Counted from the first letter of the stretch, positions 33,992 to 43,686 are shown. The stretch: DNA of 50,181 nt from Amazonocrinis nigriterrae CENA67 (GCF_016056305.1 NZ_JAECZC010000100.1:1-50181); one strand, 5' to 3'. Made by a program: numbers and translations. The notes: generated from the letters alone by a model not told the origin.

Positions 33992-35653
33992 ATGATTTGG
34001 TTTTCCCAATTTGCAAGACGCTGGGGTCGGATTACACAATTCCTATCTTTATTTTCTCTGTGTTTGTTGTTAGTCATCAGTTGCAAGCCGAGTGGAAATC
34101 CTCCTGGCACCGCAGGAACTACCGCAACACTGAGTCCCAGTGCTTCCGGTGATGGTCGCATTACTGTAGGGACAACAACTAAGCCAAGAACTCTTGATCC
34201 GGCTGATGCTTATGAATTGGCATCCTTGGGTTTAGTATTTAATATGAGCGATCGCCTGTACAGCTACGAACCAGGTAGCACAGAAATTAAACCAGAATTG
34301 GCAACTGCATTACCTAAAGTCAGTCAAGATCGTTTAACTTACACCATCCCTTTACGTAGCGGAGTAGTTTTTCACGATGGTACTCCTTTTAACGCTAAAG
34401 CAATGGAGTTTAGTATTAAACGCTTTATTGAAAATAAAGGTAAATCTTCTTTTTTACTAACCGATATAGTAGATACAGTCACAGCTACAGGCGAAAATGA
34501 ATTAACCATTAAGTTAAAAAAACCCTTTGCAGCATTTCCTTCATTGTTGGCGTTTCCTGGGATATGTGCAGTTTCACCCAAAGCTTACGAAATTGGTGCG
34601 GGGAAATTTCAACCAAATATCTTTGTCGGAACTGGCCCTTACAAGTTAGCAGAATTTGGCACAGATTCATTACGATTTGATGTTTTTGATCAGTATTGGG
34701 GAGAAAAACCAGTCAACAAAGGTATTAACTTACAAATTCAGACTAGTCCGGTTAACTTATTTAATGCCTTTCGTACCAAAGCTGTGGATGTCGCTTACCT
34801 GTCAATGGAACCTGACCAGATTCGCAGTTTAGAAGAAAGTGGTAAAAAAGGGGAATTGCAAGCCATTAGCGCTCAGAGTAGTGTAGTAAGTTACATGGCA
34901 TTGAACCGCAATCAAAAGCCTTTAGATAAACCAGAAGTACGAAGAGCGATCGCATCAATTATTGACCGTCCCTTGATTATGCAGCGAGTGTTATATGGTC
35001 AAGCCGATCCACTTTACAGCCTGATTCCCACTACATTTAATGTTTATCAGCCATTATTTAAAGATAAATATGGTGATGCTAACTTTGATCGAGCTAAACA
35101 ATTATTAACAGCCGCTGGATTCTCAAAAGAAAATCCTGCAAAAATTTCACTTTGGTATCCTTCAAGTTCACCCACCCGGAGTTTAGCAGCACAAACAATT
35201 AAATCCCTAGCTGATACTAAAATGGATGGCCTTATCCAATTTGAAACCATCGCCGTCGAAGCGCCAACCTTCTTTAAAGACATCACCAGAGGTTTATATC
35301 CAGCATCTATGCTTGATTGGTATCCAGACTTTTTAGATCCAGATAATTACGTGCAGCCATTTTTATCTTGTGAAAAAGGCTCAGAAGCTAAAGGATGCGA
35401 AGATGGAGGTAGTCAAAGTCAAGGTTCATTTTATTATAATGAAACCGTCAATAAACTAATAGATCAGCAACGCCAAGAAATCAACCCAGAAACCCGTAAG
35501 AAAATTTTTGCAGACATTCAAGCACAAGTAGCTACTGATGTACCTTACGTACCTTTATGGCAAAACAAAGACTATGTATTTGCCCAAACAGGCGTTAGCA
35601 ATGTGCAACTTAATCCTACTCAAATTTTGGTGTACAAGACAATTAAAAAGTAG
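33992..35653 (+). CDS. ABC transporter substrate-binding lipoprotein, peptide/nickel type (SBP_bac_5)
   Basis: A 553-residue periplasmic binding protein anchored as a lipoprotein. The signal peptide ends in a lipobox LVISC with the lipidated Cys at residue 31, followed by a Ser/Thr/Gly/Pro-rich tether to about residue 50. The mature part begins RITVGTTTKPRTLDPADA, the usual start of DppA/OppA-type proteins, and carries GTGPYKLAEF and PEVRRAIASIIDR motifs. Ligand could be peptides, nickel or other solutes. A DppB-type permease follows 183 bases later with only repeats between. Further permease and ATPase genes are not in the window. Confidence 0.9.
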   Translation: MIWFSQFARRWGRITQFLSLFSLCLLLVISCKPSGNPPGTAGTTATLSPSASGDGRITVGTTTKPRTLDPADAYELASLGLVFNMSDRLYSYEPGSTEIKPELATALPKVSQDRLTYTIPLRSGVVFHDGTPFNAKAMEFSIKRFIENKGKSSFLLTDIVDTVTATGENELTIKLKKPFAAFPSLLAFPGICAVSPKAYEIGAGKFQPNIFVGTGPYKLAEFGTDSLRFDVFDQYWGEKPVNKGINLQIQTSPVNLFNAFRTKAVDVAYLSMEPDQIRSLEESGKKGELQAISAQSSVVSYMALNRNQKPLDKPEVRRAIASIIDRPLIMQRVLYGQADPLYSLIPTTFNVYQPLFKDKYGDANFDRAKQLLTAAGFSKENPAKISLWYPSSSPTRSLAAQTIKSLADTKMDGLIQFETIAVEAPTFFKDITRGLYPASMLDWYPDFLDPDNYVQPFLSCEKGSEAKGCEDGGSQSQGSFYYNETVNKLIDQQRQEINPETRKKIFADIQAQVATDVPYVPLWQNKDYVFAQTGVSNVQLNPTQILVYKTIKK

Positions 35654-35836
35654 TTAGTAATGACTGATGACTGTACGGGCGGGTTTACCCAGATAACTTG
35701 CTACTAATTGAGTAACATTGCAGAACCCGCCCCTACAACTAACAACTGACAACTAACCCTTCGGGTTCGGCAGTTGCTTCAAGTCGGCAAAGCCGCCCAA
35801 CGCACTGCCTCACAACTGACAACTAACAACTAACTT
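35654..35836. repeat. CAACTGA heptamers split by a 56-base hairpin insert
   Basis: An inverted pair CGGGCGGGTTTA / AACCCGCCCC (about 35678-35732), then heptamers of the CAACTGA type interrupted at 35758-35813 by CCTTCGGGTTCGGCAGTTGC ... CACTGCCTCAC. The insert is a relative of 31424-31478 and of 14281-14325. Heptamers resume right after it and run to the next ATG. Confidence 0.85.
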
Positions 35837-36862
35837 ATGTCTCGCTCCAAAGCCCTACAATATTACATTGTCTTGCGGTTGCTTTTAGCGCCACTGCAAC
35901 TGTTGACGATTATCACAATTGTATTTCTATTACTGAGAGCAACCCCAGGTGACCCAGCTGATGCTATTCTAGGTGGACATGCCCCACAAGCTGCTAAAGA
36001 AGCATTGCGGAAACAACTCGGCTTAGACCTTCCCCTGTGGCTACAATACTGGAATTATTTAGGCAGCATAATACAGTTTGATTTGGGAACCTCTTTAACA
36101 AGTCGAGGTCAACATGTTTGGCAAATAATCACACAATATTTTCCCGCAACAGTGGAGTTAGCTGTGTGTAGCATGGCTGTTGCATTGTTCATTGGGGTTT
36201 TGGTTGGTACTCTTTCGGCTTCTCGTCCTGGGACATATTTTGATGTTGGCGGACGGTTGTTTGGTATTATCACCTACGCACTGCCAATGTTTTGGGCGGG
36301 GATGATTTTGCAGTTGATTTTCTCAGTACAACTCGGTTGGTTTCCGAACTCTAACCGTTTTCCCCCTGGTCTAGCTGCACCTACGCCCATCACCGGATTA
36401 TATACAATTGACAGTCTGCTGAATGGTAATTTAACTCAATTTTTTGCATCTTTGCACCATCTTACCCTGCCTAGTGTCACCCTTGGGCTTTTGCTAAGTG
36501 GAATTTTTGAGCGCATTGTGCGAGTGAATTTAAAGCAAACCTTGCAAGCAGATTATGTAGAAGCAGCAAGAGCCAGAGGAATCAGTGAAAATAAAATTTT
36601 AGTTTCCCATGCTTTAAAAAATGCCTTAATTCCAGTGATTACAGTTTTAGGACTCACCTTTGCTTCTCTGTTGGGAGGAGCAATTTTAACAGAAGTTACC
36701 TTTTCTTGGCCTGGGTTAGCAAATCGACTTTATCAAGCAATTAGCGATCGCGATTATCCCACAGTCCAAGGAGTATTAGTATTTTTTGGAGCGATCGTTG
36801 TCAGCGCCAGCATTTTAATTGATATTTTAAATGCTTATGTTGACCCGCGAATCCGCTATTAA
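35837..36862 (+). CDS. ABC transporter permease, DppB type
   Basis: A 341-residue inner-membrane permease with about six hydrophobic segments. The N-terminal LLRATPGDPAD and LDLPLWLQYWNYL segments are typical of DppB/OppB. The EAA loop YVEAARARGISENKILVSHALKNALIPVI is intact and contacts the ATPase. It follows the SBP_bac_5 lipoprotein in the same direction. The next gene is an unrelated caspase, so the DppC and ATPase partners are encoded elsewhere. Confidence 0.92.
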   Translation: MSRSKALQYYIVLRLLLAPLQLLTIITIVFLLLRATPGDPADAILGGHAPQAAKEALRKQLGLDLPLWLQYWNYLGSIIQFDLGTSLTSRGQHVWQIITQYFPATVELAVCSMAVALFIGVLVGTLSASRPGTYFDVGGRLFGIITYALPMFWAGMILQLIFSVQLGWFPNSNRFPPGLAAPTPITGLYTIDSLLNGNLTQFFASLHHLTLPSVTLGLLLSGIFERIVRVNLKQTLQADYVEAARARGISENKILVSHALKNALIPVITVLGLTFASLLGGAILTEVTFSWPGLANRLYQAISDRDYPTVQGVLVFFGAIVVSASILIDILNAYVDPRIRY

Positions 36863-36871
36863 TCTTGGTGT

Positions 36872-36931
36872 CTTTGTGTCTTTTGTGGTTGATATTTTTT
36901 TACCACTAAGGCACAAAGACACAAAGTTTTT
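36872..36931 (+). terminator. Hairpin after the permease gene, terminator-like
   Basis: CTTTGTGTCTTTTGTGG pairs with the CCAC...GCACAAAGACACAAAG arm ending at 36926, followed by TTTTTA. It belongs to the same dispersed repeat type as 27133-27186 and could serve as terminator of the permease transcript. Confidence 0.55.
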
Positions 36932-36958
36932 AACAAGCTACTCAAGTTGTCTTTCGGC

Positions 36959-37128
36959 TTAGAGGATGTTTGAAAAGTAGAAAAGTATACTAAAAACCCC
37001 TCTCCAAACCTCTCCCCCACAGGGAGAGAGGCTTTAAAAGCCCCATTCCCTCGTAGGGAAGGGGGGTAGGGGGGTTAGGTTTTTTAGGTTTTGATGTTAG
37101 CAATAATACTTTTCAAACAACCTCTTAA
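36959..37128. mobile_element. 170-bp MITE with imperfect 21-22 bp terminal inverted repeats
   Basis: The left end TTAGAGGATGTTTGAAAAGT (36959-36978) is mirrored at the right end, which reads on the other strand TTAAGAGGTTGTTTGAAAAG (down to 37109). Between them are internal hairpins (CCTCTCCCCC/GGGAGAGAGG and CCATTCCCTC/GAGGGAAT-type) and no coding frame. The TA at both ends suggests mobilisation by an IS630/Tc1-like or IS5-like transposase, not present in this part of the window. The rest of the region to 37296 is A/T-rich leader without a recognised promoter. Confidence 0.75.
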
Positions 37129-37296
37129 ATATAAGCATATTTTTGACAATAAAATTAAAAATAAATATTAAAAAATGATGAAACAATACCAGAAAATTTA
37201 AATTAGTTATACTCTTTGAATAAGAGAGTCCAGTATTCAAAACAGCCTGTATTAAGTCTGATGCTATGTATCTGAAATTACGAATTAGGAATTATC

Positions 37297-40200
37297 ATGA
37301 ATATATATGCATTGCTTGTTGGTATTGATGAATACGTCAGTCCAGTGCCTCCCTTGAGGGGTTGTGTCAACGACATTACGGCAGTTAGAGAATATTTATT
37401 AGGGCGCGTGCAGAGCGATGGATACCAGTTACATTTACGCACACTTTTAAATCAAGAAGCCACCCGTCAAGCAGTTATCGATGGTTTCCGTCAACATCTA
37501 TGCCAAGCTGGCAGTGAAGACGTTGCTTTTTTTTACTATTCAGGGCATGGTAGTCAAGAACAAGCACCGGAAGAATTTTGGTCTTTAGAACCAGACCGAT
37601 TAAATGAAACTTTAGTTTGTTATGATAGCCGCAGTTTAGGCAATTGGGATTTAGCAGATAAAGAATTAGCACAGTTGATTGCTGAGGTAGCCGAGAAAAA
37701 TCCTCACATTGCCATTATTATGGACTGTTGTCACTCTGGTTCTGGGACTCGTGGCGATTTAGAAACAGAAACCGCAGTCCGTAAAGCACCCATTGATTAC
37801 CGCCAGCGACCTTTAAACAGCTTTCTCCTCTCCCTACCAGAAGTTGATCAACTTTTAAATTCCCGCAGTTTAGCAAAAAATTCCACTGGCTGGACTGTGC
37901 CCACAGGAAGCCATATCTTATTAGCAGCTTGCCGCGATATTGAGGAAGCTAAAGAATACAACGCAGAAGGGCAAAGCCGGGGAGCATTTTCTTACTTTTT
38001 GCTGGATACTTTAAAAAAAGCTAATGGCAGTTTGAGTTACAGAGATTTATTCAAACGCACTCATGCTTTAGTTCGTGCAAAAGTCACATCTCAATCACCC
38101 CAAATAGAAGCAATGGTGATGGGAGATTTAGAACAACCATTTTTAGGAGGAGCGATCGCCGCACACACTCCTTACTTCAGTGTCAGTTATCATCAAGATT
38201 ACGGCTGGACAATTGACGGCGGTAGTATTCACGGTATTCCCCAAACGGCTGCGGGTGAGACGACAATACTGGCGTTATTTCCCTTCGACACTCCCACCGC
38301 AGAATTACACCAACTTTCAGCCGCCATTGGTGAAGCGGAAGTCACACAAGTTCTACCGCAACTGAGTAAAGTTCAAATTAACGGTGTCAGCGACTTAAAT
38401 TTACAAACCACTTTTAAAGCAGTTATTACTAGTTTACCTCTGCCACCCAAAGGAGTTTTAATTACAGGAGAAAATGCAGGCGTAGAACTAGCACGCAATG
38501 CACTCATGGAAGCTGGGCCCCAGAATCAATATTCATTATATGTGCGAGAAGTCACCACACCAGAACTTGCCGAATTTAAATTGCTAGCCCGTGATGAAGA
38601 ATACCTCATCACCCGCCCCGCCGATGACCGTCCTTTAGTCGCCCAAATTTCTGGTTACAACTCTGCAACTGCTTGGCAAGCTATTCAAAGATTAGAACAT
38701 ATTGCCCGGTGGACGAATATTGCTGAACTTTCCAGCCCTGCAACTAGTAGAATTCCACCTGATGCAGTGCAGATGATTATTTATCAGGAAGAACAAGAAA
38801 CTCAAGACCCGCAAATTAGCTTAGAATATCGTCAAGAAAATGGTAGGTGGAAAAGACCACCTTTTAAAATCAAACTGAAAAATATTAGTCAGCAATCACT
38901 TTATTGTGCTGTTTTAGATTTAACGCAACAATATAAAGTAGATGCTGGTTTATTTGCAACTGAAGGAGTTTGGCTAGAACCAGGACAAGAAGCTTGGGCA
39001 TTAGGAGGTCAAACTCTTTATGCAGAGATTCCCAACGAATTATTAACACAGGGAATTACCGAATTTACTGATATCTACAAATTGATTGTCAGTACATCGG
39101 AATTTGACGCCAGATTACTTGAACAAGACAAATTAGATTTGCCCCATATAAAAAGAGCATTGGGACAGGGACAAAAAGGAACACTCAACCGTTTAATGCA
39201 TCGCATCCAAAGCCGAGATTTTAGTATCATGCAAGATGACGAGGAAGAATATAACGATTGGGTGACAAGTCAAATTACCATAACAACTATCCGCCCCCAA
39301 CAATCAATTCCTAGAGGAAACGCAAGTATTTTCTTAGCAACTGGTGTCAAGTTGCAATCACATCCTACTTTCAAAGCTAATGCTCATCTAACCACAGTTA
39401 ATTCATCTACCAGAGATGTAAACAATAATATTTTGCCGACCATATTACAGTCAACTCGTTCAGGCATTCAATCTTTTCAGTTTCCTGTCACTCGTGGCAA
39501 TGAACCAACTGGCAATGTATTAGAGTTAACTCAAGTTGAAGATGCAACGGTGGTGACACCTGCTCAACCTTTGAAATTAATTGTTGACACACCATTAAGA
39601 CCAGACGAGCAATTATTACCCATCAGCTATGATGGCGAGTTTTTCTTGCCTTTGGGACGCGCTCAAAGTACCCTTGATGGCAAAACAGAAATTATCCTAG
39701 AACGTTTAACCCAGCCTGTCAGTGAGGGTAATCGTTCCCTGGGGGGTTCTATTAAAATTCTGTTTCAAAAAATTGTGAGTGATAAGCTAGGCTTGAAATT
39801 TGATTATCCAGCTTTAGCGATCGCAGATGTAATTTCCGAGGAAACTATTAGATATACTAGGCAAATAGACGAGATTAAAACACGAGTTGCCCAAGCAAAC
39901 CGAATTGTTCTCTATATTCACGGTTTTCTTGGTGAAACACCAAGTATAGTTGGCAGTGTGCAAAAGGCAAAACTGCATGAATTATATGATTTAGTTCTCA
40001 CCTTTGATTACGAAACTCTGAACACATCAATTGAAGAAAATGCCAGACAACTCAAACAAAAACTTGCCGCTATTAATTTAGGAGAAAATCACGGCAAAGT
40101 TTTGCACATAGTCGCCCACTCCATAGGCGGCTTAATTGCTCGCTGGTTTATTGAACGTGAAGTAGGTAATCAAGTTGTTCAACACTTAATCATGTTAGGT

Positions 40201-41034
40201 ACACCAAACGCTGGTTCCCCTTGGTCTACTCTCCAAGATTGGGCGTTAGCCACTTTGAGTATTGGGTTAAATGGTTTATCAGCAATGACTTGGCCTGTAC
40301 CAGTGTTAGGAACGTTGCTGAAAGCAATCAATAAAAATGTTGAAGCCATTGAACAAATTGATGTTTCCTTAGACCAGATGCGCCCAGACTCAGAATTATT
40401 GAAAACGTTAGCTGCTAGTGCTGACCCTGGTGTTGGTTACACAATTATTGCTGGTGACACATCAATTATTGCTGCTGCTATTGACTCACCAAACAATCAA
40501 CTCAATGCCATCGAGCGACTGCTGCGGAAATTGTTTAATAAAACTGTAGCATTGCCCTTTTTCGGAGAACCAAACGACATCTTTGCCACAGTGTATAGTA
40601 TTACAAATGTGAGTAGCGATCGCCAGCCCCAACCCCAAATTCAACAAGTCCCTTGCGACCATCTTGTCTACTTCATCCATAGCGCTGGTATAGCAGCACT
40701 AGCAGAGACTTGTCAAAAATTGCATCAGCCCCTTGCAACAGTTAGTCCATCTCACCAGCAACAGCAAATTCCACTGACAACAGCAGCATCCTCTGTAGTG
40801 GAACAAACCAGTGAAACTACAGCAGCAGAACAAGTTAATAGTCCTGATTCTGCGATCGCTGTTGACCATACCACTAATAATTCCCCAACTTTAGAAGAAA
40901 AACCCCAATGGTTCATAGGCGCGGTGATTGGAGGAATAGCAATATTAGGGTTAATTGGTATGTTGATTTCGCACCAACCTAAAAATCCACAACCTCAAAA
41001 TCAAAATCAACCAGGCCAGTCTTTGCAAAAGTAA
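37297..41034 (+). CDS. Caspase-family (C14) peptidase fused to a lipase-like alpha/beta hydrolase
   Basis: A 1245-residue multidomain protein. Residues 1-270 are a metacaspase-like domain: ALLVGIDEY, the catalytic His84 in YYSGHGSQ and Cys145 in MDCCHSG, with acidic P1-pocket surroundings typical of Arg/Lys specificity in the family. Residues about 400-620 resemble the beta-rich region seen in cyanobacterial caspase proteins (FKIKLKNIS, LDLTQQYKVD). Near residue 869 an alpha/beta hydrolase starts, IVLYIHGFLGE, with the nucleophile Ser in VAHSIGGL near 940, resembling PGAP1/lipase-type enzymes. One membrane helix (WFIGAVIGGIAILGLIGMLI) near residue 1205 and a Gln/Asn/Pro-rich tail end the protein. 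It may be a proteolysis-controlled lipase, which is inference. Confidence 0.85.
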   Translation: MNIYALLVGIDEYVSPVPPLRGCVNDITAVREYLLGRVQSDGYQLHLRTLLNQEATRQAVIDGFRQHLCQAGSEDVAFFYYSGHGSQEQAPEEFWSLEPDRLNETLVCYDSRSLGNWDLADKELAQLIAEVAEKNPHIAIIMDCCHSGSGTRGDLETETAVRKAPIDYRQRPLNSFLLSLPEVDQLLNSRSLAKNSTGWTVPTGSHILLAACRDIEEAKEYNAEGQSRGAFSYFLLDTLKKANGSLSYRDLFKRTHALVRAKVTSQSPQIEAMVMGDLEQPFLGGAIAAHTPYFSVSYHQDYGWTIDGGSIHGIPQTAAGETTILALFPFDTPTAELHQLSAAIGEAEVTQVLPQLSKVQINGVSDLNLQTTFKAVITSLPLPPKGVLITGENAGVELARNALMEAGPQNQYSLYVREVTTPELAEFKLLARDEEYLITRPADDRPLVAQISGYNSATAWQAIQRLEHIARWTNIAELSSPATSRIPPDAVQMIIYQEEQETQDPQISLEYRQENGRWKRPPFKIKLKNISQQSLYCAVLDLTQQYKVDAGLFATEGVWLEPGQEAWALGGQTLYAEIPNELLTQGITEFTDIYKLIVSTSEFDARLLEQDKLDLPHIKRALGQGQKGTLNRLMHRIQSRDFSIMQDDEEEYNDWVTSQITITTIRPQQSIPRGNASIFLATGVKLQSHPTFKANAHLTTVNSSTRDVNNNILPTILQSTRSGIQSFQFPVTRGNEPTGNVLELTQVEDATVVTPAQPLKLIVDTPLRPDEQLLPISYDGEFFLPLGRAQSTLDGKTEIILERLTQPVSEGNRSLGGSIKILFQKIVSDKLGLKFDYPALAIADVISEETIRYTRQIDEIKTRVAQANRIVLYIHGFLGETPSIVGSVQKAKLHELYDLVLTFDYETLNTSIEENARQLKQKLAAINLGENHGKVLHIVAHSIGGLIARWFIEREVGNQVVQHLIMLGTPNAGSPWSTLQDWALATLSIGLNGLSAMTWPVPVLGTLLKAINKNVEAIEQIDVSLDQMRPDSELLKTLAASADPGVGYTIIAGDTSIIAAAIDSPNNQLNAIERLLRKLFNKTVALPFFGEPNDIFATVYSITNVSSDRQPQPQIQQVPCDHLVYFIHSAGIAALAETCQKLHQPLATVSPSHQQQQIPLTTAASSVVEQTSETTAAEQVNSPDSAIAVDHTTNNSPTLEEKPQWFIGAVIGGIAILGLIGMLISHQPKNPQPQNQNQPGQSLQK

Positions 41035-41323
41035 ATTTCAATAACATAAAGAGACTGTAGGGGCGTACAGTTGTACGCCCCTACGGGGGTATGGACAATA
41101 GTCCTAACGCACCGTCAGAGATTTGTGGTGCCGTACTCTCGCTGATACGCACCCTACCAGACTTTTTAAAAAACGAACCGCCAAGGACGCCAAGAACGCC
41201 AAGGAAGAGAAAGCTGATAATTTATTGCAAGTTTATAGAGAATTGGTATCAGTTGCAAAATTCATGTTTTTCACTGCATAAGTTTTGGTGAAAAAGGTGA
41301 ACTGTATATAAACCTTTTCCTTT
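41035..41323. other. Gene-free cyanobacterial end with a hairpin at 41057-41084
   Basis: GTAGGGGCGTACA (41057-41069) and its exact complement (41072-41084) form a 13-bp stem with a two-base loop. Further on are TAACGCACC/GCACCCTACC fragments and the AACGAACCGCCAAGGACGCC dispersed repeat (about 41175-41208), the inverse orientation of 4111-4142. No gene is supported. Confidence 0.75.
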
Positions 41324-41347
41324 CCCCCACTCCCCCACTCCCCCACT
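41324..41347. other. Junction between cyanobacterial and GC-rich DNA in a CCCCCACT triplet
   Basis: Three exact CCCCCACT units. To the left the DNA is A/T-rich with cyanobacterial repeats; to the right, from TGGCCTCCAGCGCG onward, it is GC-rich coding DNA of a gene that is cut here. The change is complete within this repeat. Confidence 0.9.
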
Positions 41348-43210
41348 GGCCTCCAGCGCGTGTCGCACCGCGTTCGCCCGGCCGCGGGTCGTGTCGCGTT
41401 CGTCGCGGGTCACGCGGTAGCTCGGGCACATCGCGCCGCCCTGCGTCTTGCGGCACACGCCCACGCCGTTGCACAACTCCACGCTGCGGAAGAACCCGCC
41501 CTGCGCCTCGTAGTCGAACACCGTCGGCGCGGTCGGCAGCGGGCGGCCGGGCGGGTGGCGGAAGTTCTCCTCCATCGCCGGGCCGTCCACCACCTTGCCG
41601 GGGTTGAGCACGTTCCCCGGGTCGAACCCGCGCTTCACCCGGCGGAACGCCTCGTACACCACCGGGCCGAACATCACCCGGTTCCACTCGCTCCGCACCA
41701 TCCCGTCGCCGTGCTCGCCGCTCAGGCTCCCGCCGAATGCCAGCGTGAGCTGCACCACCTCGGCCATGATGGCCCGCATCGTCCGCACGTCGGCCGGGTC
41801 GTGCAGGTTCAGCACCGGGCGGATGTGCAGGCAGCCGACCGAGGCGTGGCCATAGAAGCAGCCGTCGGTACCGTGGCGGTGGAGGATATCGCGGAACCGG
41901 GCGGTGAACTCCGGCAACCGCTCTGGGGCGACGGCGCAGTCTTCGACGAACGTCACCGGCTTACGGTCGCCGACGGTGCCGAACAGGAGCGGCAGCGCAG
42001 CGCTGCGGAGGTTCCAGAGCGGGTCACGGACGGCCGGCTCGATTGCGGGAACCGCGGCCGTCAGTCCGGGTACGCCGCGGAGGCGGCGTTCGAGCTCGTG
42101 GACGCGGTACGATACGTCGGCCGGATCGTCGCCGCTGAACTCGACCATGAACAGCGCTTCCGGCCGCCCGCGTACCGCCGCCATCGTGTCCTTCAGGCCG
42201 CGCTGCTGCGACGCGAGCTCGATGAGCATCCGGTCCATCAACTCGACCGCCGACGGGCCGAGTTCGAGGCACGCGGCGAGCGTGTCGAGCGCGGCGGCAA
42301 GCGTGGCGAACTGCGGAACGAGCAGCCCGCGGTGCCGCGGCTTCGGGATCAGGTTCAGCTCGGCGCCGGCGGTGACGGTCAGCGTACCCTCGGAGCCGAC
42401 GAGCAGTGGGACGAGAGAGGTGGGGTCGAGGGTCGAGGGGCGGGGGGCGAGTCCGTTCCGCTGCCCCGGGCTCGTCCTCCGCCCCTCGACCCTCGACCCC
42501 ACGAGCGAGGCGAGGTTGTACCCGCTCACCTTCCGCTGGATTGTCGGGGTGCGCGCGACGATCTCGGGGGCGTGGTCGCGGACCACCGCGGCGGCGGCGC
42601 GGTAGGCGTCGCCCTCGCGCGTGCGCAGTTCCAGTTTGCGCTCGTACTCGGACGCGGACAGCGCGCCGAACATGCTCACCGTCCCATCGGACAGGACGGC
42701 GGTCAGGCCGCGGACGTGATCGACCGTCTGCCCGTTCACGATCGACCGCGAGCCGGCCGAGTTGTTCCCGATCATCCCGCCGAGTGTCGCCCGGCTGGCA
42801 GTCGCCACGTCCGGGCCGAACATCAGCCCGAACGGCGCGAGCTCGCGGTTGAGCTGATCGAGCACCACGCCCGGCTGCACGGTGACGCGCCGGCCGGTCA
42901 CGTCGACCTCGCCGACGCGGTTGAGGTACTTCGAGCAGTCGAGCACCACGCCGGGGCCGATCGACTGACCCGACAGACTCGTCCCCGCCCCGCGGGCGGT
43001 GATCGGCACGCCGAGTTCGGACGCGATTTGTACCGTCACCGCGAGGTCGTCCACCGTCTTCGGGACGACCACGCCGAGCGGCTGAACCTGGTAGTGGCTG
43101 GCGTCGGTGGCGTAGAGGCGGCGCGACGTCTCGTCGAACCGCACCTCGCCGGCGACGTGCCGGCGCAGGTAACGGACGAGCGAGTCGCGGCGCACGGCGG
43201 CAAAGTCCAT
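41345..43210 (-). CDS. FAD-linked oxidase (GlcD-type), 3'-truncated at the junction
   Basis: About 620 residues remain of a large FAD-binding oxidase with a C-terminal Fe-S region, the D-lactate dehydrogenase/glycolate oxidase-like family of about 950-1000 residues. The PCMH flavin domain shows PITARGAGTSLSGQSIGPGVV and ATLGGMIGNNSAGSRS, then LLVGSEGTL and GEHGDGMVRSEW of the substrate domain. After CNGVGVCRK...GGAMCPSYRVT, the first Fe-S cysteines, the frame runs ARGRANAVRHALEAS-like and then enters cyanobacterial non-coding DNA, adding about 30 meaningless residues to a stop at 41249. The rest of the Fe-S domain is missing. An inverted repeat interrupts the coding region at 42420-42502. Codon use is strongly G/C-ending. 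Confidence 0.88.
42420..42502. repeat. 24-bp perfect inverted repeat inside the FAD oxidase gene
   Basis: The left arm 42420-42443 (GTGGGGTCGAGGGTCGAGGG then GCGG) is exactly complementary to the right arm 42479-42502, with a 35-base loop. It lies in frame and encodes an extra loop (about residues 237-264) just before LLVGSEGTL, a place where the family has no comparable insert. It looks like a dispersed element tolerated inside a gene. Confidence 0.9.
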
Positions 43211-43307
43211 ACCGGCTGGTATACCCCGGAATGACGAAGGTCCAATGACGAGGGGCGCCCGGTCCCGTCCTTCGTCATTGGTTCATTCGTCCTTCGTCAT
43301 TCGGGCC
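43211..43307. repeat. ATGACGAAGG / CCTTCGTCAT direct and inverted repeats
   Basis: Several copies of AATGACGAAGG and its complement CCTTCGTCATT lie between the FAD oxidase gene and the next gene upstream. They can fold into a hairpin and may serve as terminator or be a dispersed repeat of the GC-rich genome. Confidence 0.6.
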
Positions 43308-43529
43308 TCAGCCTGTGGCTGCCTCGGTTGCGACGTGGATCGGGGCGTAGCGGTTGCACCCGCTGTGCCCGGTCACTTGTAGCGAAAAGTGCGTGAGTTC
43401 GGGATGCATGCACAGGCCGACGGTCGCATCTTCGGCGGTGGGGCTGTCGTGCTCGGCGTCCCAGTGGCGACAGCCCTTGCACAACCCGCGCTCGTCCCCG
43501 TGGTCGTCGATCCGGCTGAATTCGCTCAT
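43308..43529 (-). CDS. Small cysteine-motif hypothetical protein
   Basis: A 73-residue protein that I do not recognise by name. It has LCKGCRHW, then VGLCMHPE and HSGCNRYAP: four Cys with nearby His in an arrangement that could bind one zinc or form a small redox site. The start ATG 43529 is chosen because the open frame further upstream (to 43931) is antisense to the scpA 3' end and has skewed composition. Its neighbours are unrelated. Confidence 0.6.
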   Translation of the reverse strand: MSEFSRIDDHGDERGLCKGCRHWDAEHDSPTAEDATVGLCMHPELTHFSLQVTGHSGCNRYAPIHVATEAATG

Positions 43530-43686
43530 GTCTCGCCCTCGAAGGTGGCCGCGACGCGGCCGTGGAAGAGGTAGAGCAAGACCCGTGCCCGGACGGGACG
43601 GGGCGGCCGACGGACAGACGTGCAAGGCCGCTCTCGGTACGCTACCACCGCGCCCGATCGTCCGCGAGGGGAAATCGGTACGAGAA

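Noticed and set aside
41360-43234. 624-codon open frame on the plus strand opposite the FAD oxidase
   Set aside because: It is the antisense shadow of a well-supported flavoprotein gene in GC-rich DNA, rich in Arg/Ala/His and without any motif.
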